From assembly GCA_947561715.1 (NCBI GenBank), contig OX387199.1, positions 13,459,001 to 13,523,000 on the forward strand: a stretch of 64,000 bases of DNA, given 5' to 3'. The translations under genes and the position numbers were made by a program. Source of the stretch: Ascidia mentula. Its lineage: Eukaryota; Chordata; Ascidiacea; Phlebobranchia; Ascidiidae. Positions 23,187 through 33,362 of the stretch are shown here, piece after piece. Positions within the stretch are counted from its first letter, which is position 1. Every line of letters starts with the position of its first letter. The notes beneath the pieces are model-generated. The model worked only from the letters and a program-made list of their open reading frames with translations, did no database searches and was not told where the DNA came from.

Positions 23187-24568
23187 CTATGTTTCCATGT
23201 CGCGAGTTTTGCCCATGTATTTGGGCCATGTGACCAAATATGGAAGTGACGCAAATGACGCAGGCCGAGTACTTGGCCAAAACGGCTGAATTTTTGGGCC
23301 ATCAAAATAGGTGGTCCTTAACTGACTTTGGCCAAGTAATTTTTCGGCCATGTAATGACTGCTGCAGGGTTTAGTAGCTTTTTGCGCAGTAAACAGCAGC
23401 TTTTTCGATTAATTTAACGCGCGTTTTGCACGGTGTTTAAATGAATGTCCTCAGTTACTTACAGCCTCCGTTAATCGCTTTTATTGTAAATATATTTCTT
23501 TTTTGATGGGTAGCAAGGGGCGTTTTATTACTTTGCAAGTGGATTATATGCCTTTCTCATCCTTTTATGCATGGATGTTATGTTGAACTGCAGTTTTAAA
23601 TGTTAAATTTAACTTAGAAAGTGGACAAGAGTGCTGTGGATGCATTGATAACCATATGAAAGTTTTTGCATGTTCATGCATTATATGCTAGTACAAATTG
23701 GTGAACACAATAGCTTTTCCACATTCTAGATAACTGCATCAGATTAGGTACTTAATAGCTTTGGAGATAAAACACATAGAATGATTTTTTTGTGTCATTT
23801 TCCCAGATTCACAGCTAGCACAATGACCAACTGTTGTTGAAATACATTTATTAATTAGTTATGCAAGAAAATGAACTAGAAAATAGTTCTGGAAGTCAAA
23901 GTTCATTTAAATTGTTGAACATGCTACATTTCCATTACCCTTGTGAAGATGCACAAACACTCTTAAAAAAGCACCAGGATTAGAAGTTGTGGCCTGACAA
24001 GCAAGGACTGCGACAACATGTTCTGACCATTTTGTTTATTTTTTTGCAATAAAGCTTTGCTCATTCAACAAATCACAAGTAAAGGACAATGTAAAACATT
24101 CATAATTTTGTCCAGTTTTGCACTTGTATGGCAGTAATCATCTCTCTCCAGTGATTCTCAAATATCTGTAAGATTGACAGTGGTTTTTTTTTTTATTATT
24201 AGTAATAAAAGTCAAGTTAAACATACCTCTTGTGTTGTTTGGAAGAACTTTGCCAATCTGTTTTCAAGGTTGAACCATGGTTATTGTACTATGCGCACAA
24301 TTGGAAAAAAACTAATTGAAAGTGCGGAAAGACACTAAAACAACTGCCACACAGTTCGAATCCAACTTTTTTGAGACACAAGCGTCCGATAGAGACGATT
24401 TGTCAGGTTTTCGCACTTTCAAAAACCCCGCGACACGATCAGTGAAGGGCGAAAAACTGTTACGCTTGAATGCGTATGCGACATGGAAACACGACCCGTT
24501 TTAGGACCAAAACGTAAAACATGGACCAAACATTTTGGGCTAAGCCAAATCGCGACATGGAAACATAG
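23187..24568. mobile_element. 1.38-kb TIR element (MITE-like) inserted in MULE copy 2
   Basis: Both ends carry a perfect 19-bp TIR, CTATGTTTCCATGTCGCGA (23187-23205, and inverted at 24550-24568). Each end abuts TA, as in Tc1/mariner-type insertions. The subterminal regions repeat GGGCCAT and GGCCAA motifs. No transposase is recognisable inside; an open frame at 24316-24504 runs into the right TIR and is likely chance. The insertion interrupts the MULE gene and postdates it. Confidence 0.8.
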
Positions 24569-25697
24569 TATATGTAGCCCATGAACTCTTTAATAATGAA
24601 GATGGACCAACCCTTTCAAATAGGAGATTTTATTCTACTAAAAAGGATGTGCGAAACCACTACCATCGAGCTTTTTCAAAATACAGGTTGGCAAAGATTG
24701 ATCAAACCAATGTCCAAAACTTAGTTGATGAATGGAAAAAAAGTGGTGAGATGTTGTTGATCATGGGGAATCAGCAACAGTAATTAAATATGAACAAACT
24801 ATGTTGTTTGTACACCAGTTTGCCTGGCAACTCAATTTATTGATTCGTTATGGGCAAGATATTTGTTTACTTGATGCTACCTACAAAACATCCAAGTATG
24901 CCCTTTCATTTATTTTTTCTTTGTGTGAAAACAAATGTTGGTTACCGAGTTGTGGCCAGCTTTATTACACAAAATGAGCGACAATTGGACATTGAGGAGG
25001 CATTGTCCATTTTAAAAACTTGGGCACCTTCTTGGAAACCAAACTATTTTATGGTTGATAAATGTGATGCTGAAATACATGCTATTGAGAGTGTTTTTGC
25101 AGGTAGGCATTGTAAAATTTGCAGGTGCTAACAAACATTCAACAAACAAAATATGCTTCCAGATACACATGTCCTTTTTTGTGATTTCCATCGAGAACAG
25201 GCATGGGAAAGATGGGTCAGAAAGTCTGACAACAATGTGGGTGAACACAAGGACGAAGTGCTTGCGCTAATGAGAAATGTTGCAAGTGCAGAATGTGTAG
25301 AAAGCTATGAAAAAGCATTGCAGTTTTTACAGTCCAGCTCACACTGGAAAAATAATGTAAAACTGCAGAAGTACTTCAGTAATATTTGGCTCAAAGAAAA
25401 AAAGGTATGTATAGGCAGAGATATAAAATATAAGGTAAACCATAAATGTATTTCAGAGATGGTTGTGGTTGCATCGAGCCGATCAGTTAAAGGTTCTCAT
25501 TCGCACAAACAATGGTGTGGAGAGACAAAATCGTGTTTTGAAAGAATGTCATGTCAGATTTAGGACTGACAAGTCCCTGTCTGGCCTAATTACTATTTTA
25601 CTTAAGGAATTTTTGCCAAACGGTTGGAACAAGTAAGTTATTGTGTTTTATCACTAGTGCTTTACCAGAGCTCAATGACAAGACACATTTTGAATAG

Positions 25698-27492
25698 ATA
25701 CAAACAAGAAAACTTGCGGTCATCAAGCAATTACAGAAGTAACAATGAAAACATTCCCACCTATCTACAAAATCGACCAAAAAAGGTGGTGCAACATTGT
25801 ATTAAACGAATAGGAGAGTCTGTGAATGTTGAGGAAGGTAGAATTTGTGGAATAGGAGACAATGTGTTTACTGTAGTGAGCAGTTCCACATGTGAAGTGT
25901 ACAATGTAAAACTTGGTAGTGGTAGTGAATTTCCAAAATGCACATGCATTGATTTTACACTACATTTTTTACCATGCAAGCACATGTTTGCAGTTTTTAA
26001 CAAGTTTTCAGATGTTGGTTGGTATAGCTTACCAGAGTGGTACCACAGCTCAGTGTACATGGTATTGGATCCTGCTGTTGTGGATCAAATCTCTCCAGGA
26101 AACGTTTATCATGATACACAAGTTGAAGAAATTGTTGACTCACCAACAACATTAAAAATAACACCTGTCAACAGTACTTCACAAGTTAATTCAGAAAAAG
26201 ACACTAAAAGTTGCAAAGAAACACATCGGAAATTTGTTGACCTGATTAAATTTTTGTCAGATCTTTCATATGATGTGACTACAGAGCAAGTATTAGAAAA
26301 AGGGTGTTCAGATGTTCAAGCAATTATTTCTGAATTTTCCAAGGCATGTTCCATTGATGCCGGATTGAGAATAACACAATCACCAAAATTGACATCCTTA
26401 AAAAGAAAAGTACCTACACCTTTACATGGTTCTCATGATGAACTGCCGCGTAAGCGCCCCAAACCAAATCCTTTTGCCTTTCGTGTTGGAAAGTATGCAA
26501 ATATGATGCAACCTTTGCACCAAGTTACCACACTCTTTCCAATGCGTAAACAGGATAAAATGCAAAAACAAACAACTAAAAGTTTTAAAAGTAAGTCCTC
26601 TTTTTGCAATGCACGTATCATGAAGGAGCCTCAGTGTCCTGAAACCAGCAGAAACCCGGGCATAACTGGCTTCATTAAAATTTATAATCCCATAAAAAAA
26701 GCTTTGCAAAATGGACCTCATTCAAGCTCCTTTTTGGAATTGAAATCACTGGATGACGAATTGCCTGCAGGCGAAGTTTGTGTTTTGCAAAAGCATGAAA
26801 GCCGATTTCATATTGGTTGGCTTTATGATGAAATCATTAACAGCTACCTATGGCAATTAACTTCCATGTTTGAACACACCATATATGCATATTCAACTGT
26901 AGCTCAAGCATTACAAAGAAGAGTGTCAATTACAAACATTTGGAAGGGTGTTAATGTACAGCAAAAACGGCTGATTTTTATACCCTGGAACCCTTCTGGT
27001 TGTCATTGGGTACTTATAGTTGTTCATATTGAAAGAAAAACACTGCTCTACATTGATCCAATGTCAATGCCCTGCAAGGAAACAGACGATTATGTTTACA
27101 CTGCACGAAAGATGGTTAATTATCTATTAGCTGTCAAGTTTGGTTGGAAAATTGCTTCCGTAGTGACTCCAGAAAGAGAACAGCAGCCAGATGGATCTAG
27201 TTGTGGAGTTATGATTTGCATGTATGCAAAATGGCTAGCATCAGGACAATGCTTACAACAATTTGGTTCTGTTAAAGGGTACCGAATGCAAATCTTAAAC
27301 TTGATTGCCGGCAAATGCCTTACTAATACAACAAACAAGGATGTGTGCAAATCATGCAAAGATAAAGGTGACGACTCTTCGGAACTTGTCTGGATTGAAT
27401 GCACTCGATGCAAACAATGGTTTCATTTAAAGTGTGTTAACTATTCACTAGAATATGCCAAGAAAGATAAATTCTTTGTTTGTCCAATGTAA
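25698..27492 (+). CDS. terminal exon of the MULE gene: SWIM, Ulp1/C48 protease, PHD-like finger
   Basis: This exon (acceptor TTTTGAATAG) stays open for almost 600 residues. SWIM zinc finger at about 25936-25990: CTC, then CKH, the C-x-C...C-x-H pattern used in MULE transposases for DNA or protein binding. A basic linker (RKRPKPNPFAFRVGK) follows. A Ulp1-like C48 cysteine peptidase lies at about 26780-27300: His in GCHWVL (27004-27006), Asp in YIDPM (27055-27057), Cys in DGSSCGVMI (27202-27204), the catalytic triad that cleaves SUMO conjugates. A PHD-like zinc finger (CKSC ... ECTRC ... HLKC ... FVCPM, 27355-27489) ends the protein, lacking the last expected cysteine. No lesion is visible in this exon. 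Confidence 0.85.
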
Positions 27493-28305
27493 ATACGCAT
27501 ATTTTTTAAATGCATAAATCATTCTGTAAGGGCAAAGGCATAGTTGAACGCAAGTGTGATCAACCAACGAAGACAGTCGGAACGTTCTGCACAAGGATGA
27601 GGTTTATGACAAAATGAAACTTCCCTTGTGTATGAATGTGGTTGACCGTTAAGCCATTACATTGTGATGTGCCTGAACGCTTAGTGTGGTTACCGACTAG
27701 CTAGCATAGGTTTACCTGATGCTAGCTGAACGCTTGTAAAAGTGTGGTTAACCTTAACTTGCTGAGCCCGAACCTTGTAACAAATAGTTTATGAAAGACC
27801 CAGTTTGATATGGCTATTGGCGAGGCTTCTGGGTTATCAAAAATGACCAACGACCACATGCAGGATGGCTCCCTCAGCCGTGGTTGGAAATCCTGTGCAA
27901 ACATAGACTGAATAACACTAACACCTTGTTTATGACTTGCAAATCACAACTTAAGTGCATTAATTTTTTTTATTTCTTTTCTCCATTTTTCTGTGAAACA
28001 ATAAAAAACTTTAGCAACAGTGTGTGTGCATCTAGTCGCAAGATATTTGTTTACAACGGTCTGATCATCCTCCTACAAAATACAGAAAACATTAGTCTGC
28101 AGAATTATTTGCTAAATAAATTTGACATACTTCTGCATATTTTGCAAAAATCCTTGGCAAATTTTCTACAATATTACCACATTTTAGTATATTTAAAGAG
28201 TATTGCTATTGGATGCAAAGTTTAGTTACAGTGTATATGTACTGAGATTGGCTCATTTTATACTTACAACATGTCTTTTAACTTCTTTCTACAAACAAAA
28301 AGAAA
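27493..28305. other. MULE copy 2 downstream region, no gene recognised
   Basis: This lies between the MULE stop codon and the tandem array. Open frames (for example 27722-27904 minus, 27884-28225 plus) show no motif. By analogy with copy 3 it should belong to the 3' part of the transposon. Confidence 0.35.
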
Positions 28306-28768
28306 CGGATTAATATGTCACATTGTCCTCCTTCTGTACTTGCCTCTGAAACAGGAACAAAACATATTAAATTAAAACTGATACACAACGTTAGATTAGT
28401 ATAAGACAATATATACTCACATTGTCCTCCTTCTGTACTTGCCTCTGAAACAGGAACAAAACATATTGATTACTATATTATATTAGTATTAGACAATATA
28501 TAATCACATTGTCCTCCTTCTGTACTTGCCTCTGAAACAGGAACAAAACATATTAAATTAAAACTCTTACGCGCAATGTTAGATTAGTATGAAACAATAT
28601 ATACTCACATTGTCCTCCTTCTGTACTTGCCTCTGAAACAGGAACAAAACATATCAAATTAAAACTGATACACAACGTTAGATTAGTATAAGACAATATA
28701 TACTCACATTGTCCTCCTTCTGTACTTGCCTCTGAAACAGGAACAAAACATATTAAATTAAAACTGAT
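28306..28768 (-). repeat. tandem array A of about 99-bp units with mini-exon-like cassettes
   Basis: Five units start at 28322, 28421, 28508, 28609 and 28708. On the minus strand each unit reads TTTTGTTCCTGTTTCAG (branch/pyrimidine tract and AG acceptor), then the invariant 24-mer starting AGGCAAGTACAGAAGG, then a GTGAGTATA-type donor (GTGACAT and GTGATTATA in two units). In frame the 24-mer encodes RQVQKEDN. An adjoining minus-strand exon-like piece lies at about 28910-28943, again with acceptor (TTTACAG) and donor (GTAAGAT). It lies downstream of MULE copy 2, as array B does downstream of copy 3. Confidence 0.8.
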
Positions 28769-29227
28769 CGGTATTTAATAGGCAAATCCTTCACAATAAG
28801 ATTGAATACTTTGCCCTTTATAACAGCGTGTAAAGTCTACTTATCAATCAAAAATATTACAGACTAGCAAAAAAATGATGTTTGCAGTACAAAGATTATT
28901 ATCTTACAATTCCTCCCAAAAAAATGTCTTCTGGGGCCCATCTGTAAAGGAAAAAAACTGGTTCACCACCACCGAATTAATGGTGTGACAATTTATTTTC
29001 GTCTCCATCTTCTTAAATTAATAAAAAAAATGATAAATAAAAGCATACTATTACAAACAATTAGTTAGATAGATTAAATTTTTGTTATTATGCCTGGGTG
29101 CAAACCGTTAACGTAAAATCACCCAAACGCATTCGCACGCTGCATAAAAGACTCACGTGATTGCTTTCCCGCCATTCATTGTGTGATGCGGCAACATCCA
29201 TGACATTAGGTATAGAAGACATTAGCA

Positions 29228-30550
29228 TTAAGTTATGCAGTATGTGATTTTTGCATTGATAATACATGTGTTTAAACAGCAGGTGATTCTATGGAATTCG
29301 CATATCTCGACTAATTCTGGTGACGGTTCTTTAGCATCTACCAAACTTTCATGATATAATTTAAAACAATCAATGCATAAATGCTTTTGGCATCCAGAGC
29401 ATTTGTACATGGTCGACTTGCGTTGAACAATTCTCCAATCCGAACAGTGATAGCAATCTCGTCTGCATGACTTTTGTGGATAGTGACCACGAGAAACAGA
29501 AGAATGCACTATTTCTTTATACCCCAGGAGGGAAACAACTATATTTTGTATAAAAGCCTGCCATGGACAACAACATGTCAAAAATTCTGCGATACCACTT
29601 CCTTGCTCGATGAGGAAACAAATAAACTTTTGATTTTTGGTCCAACAGGTCCACTCCACCCATAAACATGTTGTATTGGTCCACAGCAAATGGCTTCTTG
29701 ATTTGGCAAAAACCTGTTGGCGATTTTGTGTCTCTAATTTCTTTTGTTACACGCTTGACATCTTGCCAAACACAAGTCAAAAGTTTGCCACACTTGGCAA
29801 AAACTGGATCATCACCTTTTCTTAGGGGTAATTGGGATGGCTTCAAACTTGATGGCATTCCTTTCCTATTATAACTGACAGTGCCACACACACCTATTCC
29901 ACATTTACTCAGTTCTTTGGCAAGAAGTGGAGAGGAGTAATAGCTGCCAAATAAACAACACGACCTTTATTCTGAAATCCATGCAAATGATTTAAAACAA
30001 CCTGCTGAGTTTTCGAAATTTTACCACTGGCTTCATCATGTACTTCTTTGCCACAATACATTTTCCAATGTAGGCAATATCCAGAGGATGCTTCGGCAAC
30101 AGCAAATGCTTTGTAACCCCATTTACTATTTTTTTTGGATTATATTGCTTTAAAAAACTTCTTCCTTAGAGAAAGTTCCTTCTGGGGATAATATAGCGCT
30201 GCAAACTTTGGAATAAATATGAAAATAATTGGCCGAATTTTAAAAAGTCTGTCATAGCCTGGTTCGTCACGCTTCTTTATATGTTTGTTGTCAACAAAGT
30301 ACAGAAATGAACTGATTTTTTGAAATCGATGTCTTTTCATGTAATTTGTAAACTGTGGAGTTTTTGTTGGGCCTGTAGTGCACCAGTAATCTGAAATTTT
30401 TGGCTTAGTTACCAAACCCATCAAAAGCCTCATTCCAATAAATATTTTCATTTCCACAGGTTTCCATTGTACAGACTGAGTGTTGATTTCCAAGCAATTT
30501 TCAGCATATAGATTGGTTTGGTTTACAAGAAACAGACTAAAAAAATCCAT
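29228..30550 (-). pseudogene. piggyBac transposase with C-terminal cysteine-rich domain
   Basis: Minus-strand blocks in order: SDYWCTTGPTKTPQFTNYM, GYDRLFKIRPI, ELSL (where the first catalytic aspartate should follow), KWGYKAFAVAEASSGYCL, CGTVSYNRKGMP, then AVDQYNMFMGGVDLLDQ and a C-terminal cysteine-rich zinc-ribbon/RING-like tail (CRRDCYHCSDW, CSGCQKHLCIDC). The segment after ELSL is deleted and followed by a stop, and the second-aspartate block reads FGSYYSSP, so both catalytic aspartates appear lost. There are further stops near 29890. PiggyBac enzymes excise precisely at TTAA; I could not fix the TIRs. A 3' relic of the same family lies at 20.9 kb. Confidence 0.8.
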
Positions 30551-30687
30551 TGGTGTGAGACTTAGGTATTACTGTGGTATTACAAGAGGTAAAGTAGGGT
30601 TTTCTGTTGCTGATTCGGGCAGCAATTTTCGAGTTCACGGTATAGCGTTCTTAAGTCAGACTCACAGGTAAAAGTTCAATTGATAAG

Positions 30688-31830
30688 ATGGAGGCAATAG
30701 CAATTCTGCAGGTGATTCAAAGAAAAAAGGCACCAAAAATCCGAAAATATTTAACTGATGGACAGAATCCTGTGGACAGTCTAACAAACAATCAGTTTTT
30801 TATGCGGTATAGGCTTACAAAAGAAGGAGTGTACCAATTTATGCCACTGTTGGTAAATGATCTGCAAAGAGATTCAAACAGAGGTTAGCCTTTGCCCCCA
30901 ATTTTACAGTTCACTGTAGTTTTGAGATTTTATGCTACCGGCTGTTATCAAATAGTTGCAGGAGATTTGGAAGGCGTTTCACAGCCTACTGGTGAAAAAA
31001 ACCAGCAAACTTATTGCAAGAAAAAGAAGTCAATTCATTTGCTTTCCAAGTAGTCCAGAAAATGTACTTGGGCAATCAAGAAAGTTTTATGAGAAAGCTG
31101 TGAGTTTCCTGGTGTAATAGGAGCTATTGATTGCACCCATATAAAAATACAGTCTCCTATAGGTCCAGATGCTGAACTATTCAGAAAGGGATATTTTTCG
31201 ATTAATGTGCAGGCTGTTTGTGATGCAGACATGTCTATTACAAATATTTTTGCCAGATGGAGAGGGTCTGTACATGACTCCAGAATATTTGAAAACTCTA
31301 GATTGTATGAAAAATTTGAAAGTGGACAATACAAAAATATTCTTCTGGGTGATGGTGGTTACCCATGCAAGCCTTACCTTATGACACCATTTTCAACTCC
31401 CCAAACCTCTGCCCAAATTAAATACAACAAGTCCCATGTGAAAACACGAAACACCATTGAAAGAATGTTTGGAGTGTGGAAAAGGATATTTCCCTGTCGT
31501 TCACAAGAGTCCATGTTCAAACAGCTTTGTCTGTTATTGTTGCAACTGCAGTGCTCTACAACTTTGCAATGAAATATAGGTATGTTGCATTTCATCTCAT
31601 ATGGTCATTTGTGAACCTTTCAATATTGTCAAGGTTTTTGTAAGAAATATTTGTGTTACAACTTGAGTTACATTCATTCTTGTCATTCTTTGACCAGGTA
31701 CATTGAAGAAGAAGTACTTGAGGTCCAACACAATAGTACAGACAGCACACAACAGTCTAGCCCAGCTAGGAATAGTGTGTCAGGACTGACCAGAAGAAAT
31801 ATACTAGTGCAAAGCCACTTTTCAGCTTAG
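30688..31830 (+). pseudogene. Harbinger transposase, third copy, nearly complete
   Basis: The start MEAIAILQVIQ is followed by TVVLRFYATGCYQIVAGD (about 30910-30965), then GVIGAIDCTHIKI with the first aspartate (about 31112-31150), VHDSRIF with the second (about 31270), ILLGDGGYP with the third (about 31345) and RNTIERMFG with the conserved glutamate. A short intron (about 31580-31697) precedes the final exon YIEEEVLEVQ ... NILVQSHFSA and a TAG. Lesions: TAG at 30886-30888, a frameshift after GVSQPT, another just before CEFPGV, and one near 31490 (the tail VIVATAVLYNFA is in another frame). The partner gene converges from 32.8 kb. Confidence 0.85.
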
Positions 31831-32019
31831 TCTGATGTAGTTTTGTGTTTGAAAGTCATGTGTATGTGCTTCATGTACTTGTGTAACTGCTATTTTCTTG
31901 TTACCAAGACAACATTTTTTTGTGTTAATACAAAACGAGTATATTTTATTTCAAAAGTTGTGGAGTCAAGAAAGTGTGAAAACAGAACTACAGAAAATTT
32001 TTTTAACGAGTTACAAAAC

Positions 32020-32819
32020 CTAACTGATTAAAATATTTTCCTCTTGCAGTTGTTTCGACATAAGTTTCATTTTTAATTCATGCTCTTTAACTCCAATAAA
32101 AAGTTTTCTAAATCATTTTGGGGACGTTTTTGATTTTTTGGGGGTTTATGAAAACTGATGTTAGCGGATGAAGTTGAGTTGGACAGGTAGGTTGAAGTTG
32201 GTGTGACAGGTACAGAATCGATGGGTTCAAATAAGACAGCATCATTAGCTGCCTCATTTATCATCTGCACATCTTCAAATAGTAAAAAAAAATTAGATTT
32301 ATTCAAATATCTTATGTTTTCAGCTCAACTAACCAGAGTTGCAACTATCTGCAGGTACTTCAACTGCAAAAAAGCTGTCTGCGTCATCGTCAAAATTATT
32401 TTGAAGTGGGTCAAATTGTAAAGGAATCAATTGATAAATTTTTTGGGAAATTTCCGGAGTATCAGCTGGGGGTGGACCTCCCCCTGTTTTCCTGCGCTCT
32501 CTTTTTTCATGTGCAATGTCTTTTTTGGATCTAAAAGTGAAAGATATGAAAACTTCAAGATATTTCCTTGCATCAAGGGAGTAGCCTACATACCTGGCTT
32601 TTAAGTTGGCCCAACATTTTTAAGTTGATTCCAACCAAACTTTTGGACATTTGGGTTACTATTAAACTCTGTGGCCAAATTTTCCCAAGCCTTCCTTTTT
32701 TTGTTTAAAGATGTGCAGTCGTTGTGTTTATTTTCAAGTATGTGTATGTTACATTTGACAAGTTCGATCAACAACGTTTTTTCGGTTTCAGTGAAAACAC
32801 ACCTTTTTTTGCTATCCAT
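32020..32819 (-). pseudogene. Myb/SANT-like DNA-binding partner of the Harbinger transposase
   Basis: Exon 1 (32819 to about 32597) encodes FTETEKTLLIELVKCNIHIL ... KKRKAWENLATEFNSNP, a trihelix/Myb-like domain of the NAIF1 type; the usual LKxxWxNLK helix follows in a shifted frame, consistent with a one-base loss in an A-run near 32615. Exon 2 (about 32530-32332) carries GGGPPPADTPE and an acidic stretch. Exon 3 (about 32275-32020) starts after TTTGAAG with DVQMINEAANDA and ends in a helical tail, shifted once near 32090. In Harbinger elements this protein binds the ends and escorts the transposase to the nucleus. Confidence 0.75.
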
Positions 32820-33362
32820 GTTTGTACTGTGGCAAAATACGAGAAGTTATTTACTTATGCGTGTACATTTACATTAATTTAGCAAAATAAAACAGTAAAC
32901 AAAACCTTTGACCTTGTTGCGCAGACAACTGCCGACGCCAACGCTATGTGGCGCATTTAAGTTATCGATGACGTAATAACTCGACGATACGAAAAAATAT
33001 TCGAAACCGTCACGCAAGTCTGACTTGAAAGTGCAAACTTCAGCGAGACTTAAGAAACCTTTTATAATGCCGTGTGCCTGTTGATAAGGTTTAGCACACT
33101 TACGTAGACAAGTCGGATCACGAGAGGATTGATGTTTTGAAACGAAAAAAGGCAAATCTTTTTTTTCTTCTCTCTCTTTCGCTCTGTCTTTCTGGGCGGG
33201 AACTCAACGCAACGTGGCGTCTGGTCCGGTATCGTGACGACGTGACCGTTGTACTTATTTACAGTTTTGTAAGAATATAGGTGTGTAGATAATTAATTTA
33301 GGTTATTATATTAGTTTTAATAATTTTTAGTTAATTTTTATTAAAAAACGTTAAAGAGATGA

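Larger units (their letters stand above)
22770..27492 (+). pseudogene. composite MULE transposon gene, copy 2 (best preserved C-terminus)
   Basis: Exons in order: VHWNEAASIPYVVVQEECW (about 23091-23160, cut by the MITE at 23187); ELFNNEDGPTLSNRRFY to KIDQTNVQNLVDEWKK (24585-24750); LLDATYKTSKYA with catalytic Asp at 24873-24875; ALSILKTW ... FMVDKCDAEIHAI with Asp at 25057-25059; CDFHREQAWERW, the C-x2-H block typical of MULEs, in the exon 25161-25404; NGVERQNRVLKE with Glu at 25520-25522; then the terminal exon. Introns are short with GTAGGC, GTATGT or GTAAGT donors and CAG/TAG acceptors. Several N-terminal exons are lost and frames are broken upstream, so the whole gene is dead although its C-terminal half is clean. 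Confidence 0.85.

Noticed and set aside
28306..28768. CRISPR array
   Set aside because: The repeats are ~99 bp with similar spacers, in a eukaryotic transposon; nothing resembles Cas genes or unique spacers.
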